Of a stretch of DNA of 6,357 bases, positions 5,690 to 6,357 are shown one piece after another. Positions within the stretch are counted from its first letter, which is position 1. Each line of letters begins with the position of its first letter. Origin of the DNA: Granulicella sp. (GTDB lineage: Bacteria > Acidobacteriota > Terriglobia > Terriglobales > Acidobacteriaceae); the NCBI GenBank assembly GCA_003133205.1, contig PKWK01000363.1:1-6357 (forward strand), read 5' to 3'. Made by a program: the position numbers and the translations under genes. Under the pieces are notes generated by a model. That model was not told where the DNA came from and did no database searches. It worked only from the letters and a program-made list of their open reading frames with translations.

Positions 5690-5695
5690 AAGACT

Positions 5696-6340
5696 TTGAC
5701 GGCCGAGATACTCTGCATCCATCCGGATGAACCCGAACCGGACCGCATCGCCCAGGTAGTCAAGAGTCTCGCCGCCGGCAATGTCGCCGCGCTGCCCACC
5801 GACACCTTCTACGGCCTGGCCGTCGACCCCGTCAACCTCCGCGCCGTCGACCGCATCTACGAGATCAAGACCCGCGCGCGCCACAAGCCGCTCTCTCTCC
5901 TCATCTCCGAAACCGCACAGGCCTATGGCCTCGCCCGCGAGATCGACACTGCCTTCGACCGCCTCGCCGAGCGCTTCTGGCCCGGCCCGCTCACCATCGT
6001 CGTCAAAGCCGGCGGCCGCATCCCGCTACGCGTCACCGCCAACACCGGCAACGTCGCCCTGCGCGTTCCCGAAGCCGCCATCGCCCGCGCAGTCGTCGCC
6101 GGACTCGGCGTCCCCATCACCGCCACCTCCGCCAACCTCCGCGGAATGCCCGAGTGTACCGACGCTCAGTACGTCAACGCGCAACTCGGCGATCAGATCC
6201 CTCTCATCGTCGATGGCGGCCCCACCGCCCGCTCCGTCCCCACCACCATCGTCGACCTCTCCGGCGGCGGAAACTCCTGGATGATTCTCCGCGAAGGCGC
6301 CATCCCCACCCACGAAATCGCCCTCACCCTCCAGCACTAG
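5696..6340 (+). CDS. tsaC: L-threonylcarbamoyladenylate synthase (YrdC domain)
   Basis: This 214-residue, single-domain cytoplasmic enzyme makes threonylcarbamoyl-AMP from threonine, bicarbonate and ATP, the first step of the t6A37 modification of ANN-decoding tRNAs. TsaB, TsaD and TsaE complete the modification and are not in this window. The YrdC/Sua5 motifs are all present: LPTDTFYGLAVDP (33-45), the substrate-binding KTRARHKPLSLLI (58-70), RFWPGPLTIVV (93-103), GNVALRVP (118-125), ITATSANLRG (141-150) and the VPTTIVDL strand (181-188). It lacks the extra C-terminal Sua5 domain of longer homologues, as expected at this length. Translation begins at TTG 5696, 6 nt after AGGAG; the frame is open upstream to 5558 but that extension is Arg-rich and unlike the family. 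Codons end mostly in C (GCC, CTC, GTC, ACC). A possible next gene begins 13 nt after the stop. Confidence 0.95.
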   Translation: MTAEILCIHPDEPEPDRIAQVVKSLAAGNVAALPTDTFYGLAVDPVNLRAVDRIYEIKTRARHKPLSLLISETAQAYGLAREIDTAFDRLAERFWPGPLTIVVKAGGRIPLRVTANTGNVALRVPEAAIARAVVAGLGVPITATSANLRGMPECTDAQYVNAQLGDQIPLIVDGGPTARSVPTTIVDLSGGGNSWMILREGAIPTHEIALTLQH

Positions 6341-6357
6341 GGGGTGTCATCAAATGA
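6340..6357 (+). other. Possible ribosome binding site and start codon of the next gene
   Basis: GGGGGTG (6340-6346) is followed after 7 nt by ATG (6354-6356), so a gene co-transcribed with tsaC may begin at the right edge. Only the start codon lies inside the window, so nothing can be said of the product. Confidence 0.3.

Larger units (their letters stand above)
5362..5695. other. 334-nt divergent spacer between the YdcF-like gene and tsaC
   Basis: No credible gene is seen here. It must contain the promoters of both flanking genes, but I found no pair of hexamers good enough to assign. Visible elements are an A8 tract (5439-5446), the second copy of the dispersed hairpin repeat (5509-5542) and the tsaC ribosome binding site (5685-5689). 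Open frames across it give Arg/Pro-rich or otherwise low-complexity translations with no domain and lack a good start. Confidence 0.6.

Noticed and set aside
5558..5695. Upstream extension of the tsaC frame to 5558
   Set aside because: The extra 46 residues are Arg/Cys-rich and unlike YrdC proteins, whereas TTG 5696 has an excellent ribosome binding site.

Overview
The window looks like ordinary chromosomal DNA from a GC-rich Gram-negative bacterium, most likely an acidobacterium of the Terriglobia group (Granulicella, Edaphobacter or Terriglobus type). This is an inference from three things: a YVTN beta-propeller lipoprotein, an ECF sigma/RskA-type anti-sigma pair, and an intergenic motif of the kind TTTGTCATTCCCGAAGGGAA that I associate with those genomes. 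No rRNA, tRNA, CRISPR array, transposase or phage gene is visible.

Layout from left to right. (1) The first 100 codons of tlyA, an S4-domain rRNA 2'-O-methyltransferase, on the minus strand and cut by the window edge. (2) Divergent from it, a translationally coupled plus-strand operon of an ECF sigma factor (511-1050) and its membrane-anchored zinc-finger anti-sigma factor (1047-1952). (3) A convergent gap (1953-2089) holding a dispersed hairpin repeat and an irregular heptamer array. (4) A minus-strand secreted YVTN beta-propeller lipoprotein (2090-3565) with what looks like a small carbohydrate-binding module inserted before the propeller. (5) Divergent from it, a DUF92 polytopic membrane protein (3710-4669). 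(6) A very tight convergent gap (29 nt) made almost entirely of a second heptamer array. (7) A minus-strand YdcF/SanA-like DUF218 membrane protein (4699-5361). (8) A 334-nt divergent spacer with the second copy of the dispersed repeat. (9) tsaC, the YrdC-domain threonylcarbamoyl-AMP synthase (5696-6340), starting at TTG, with a possible next gene starting at the extreme right edge.

The genes do not form one pathway. The only clear functional unit is the sigma/anti-sigma pair. tlyA and tsaC are housekeeping RNA-modification genes. The lipoprotein, the DUF92 protein and the YdcF-like protein are envelope-associated, but nothing in the layout ties them together.

I did not find a convincing undescribed multi-gene system. 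The signals most worth following are non-coding or architectural: different heptamer tandem arrays overlapping stop codons at both convergent gene junctions, the pair of hairpin repeats, the module insertion in the lipoprotein, and a strand-wide C bias that sets third-codon positions on both strands.
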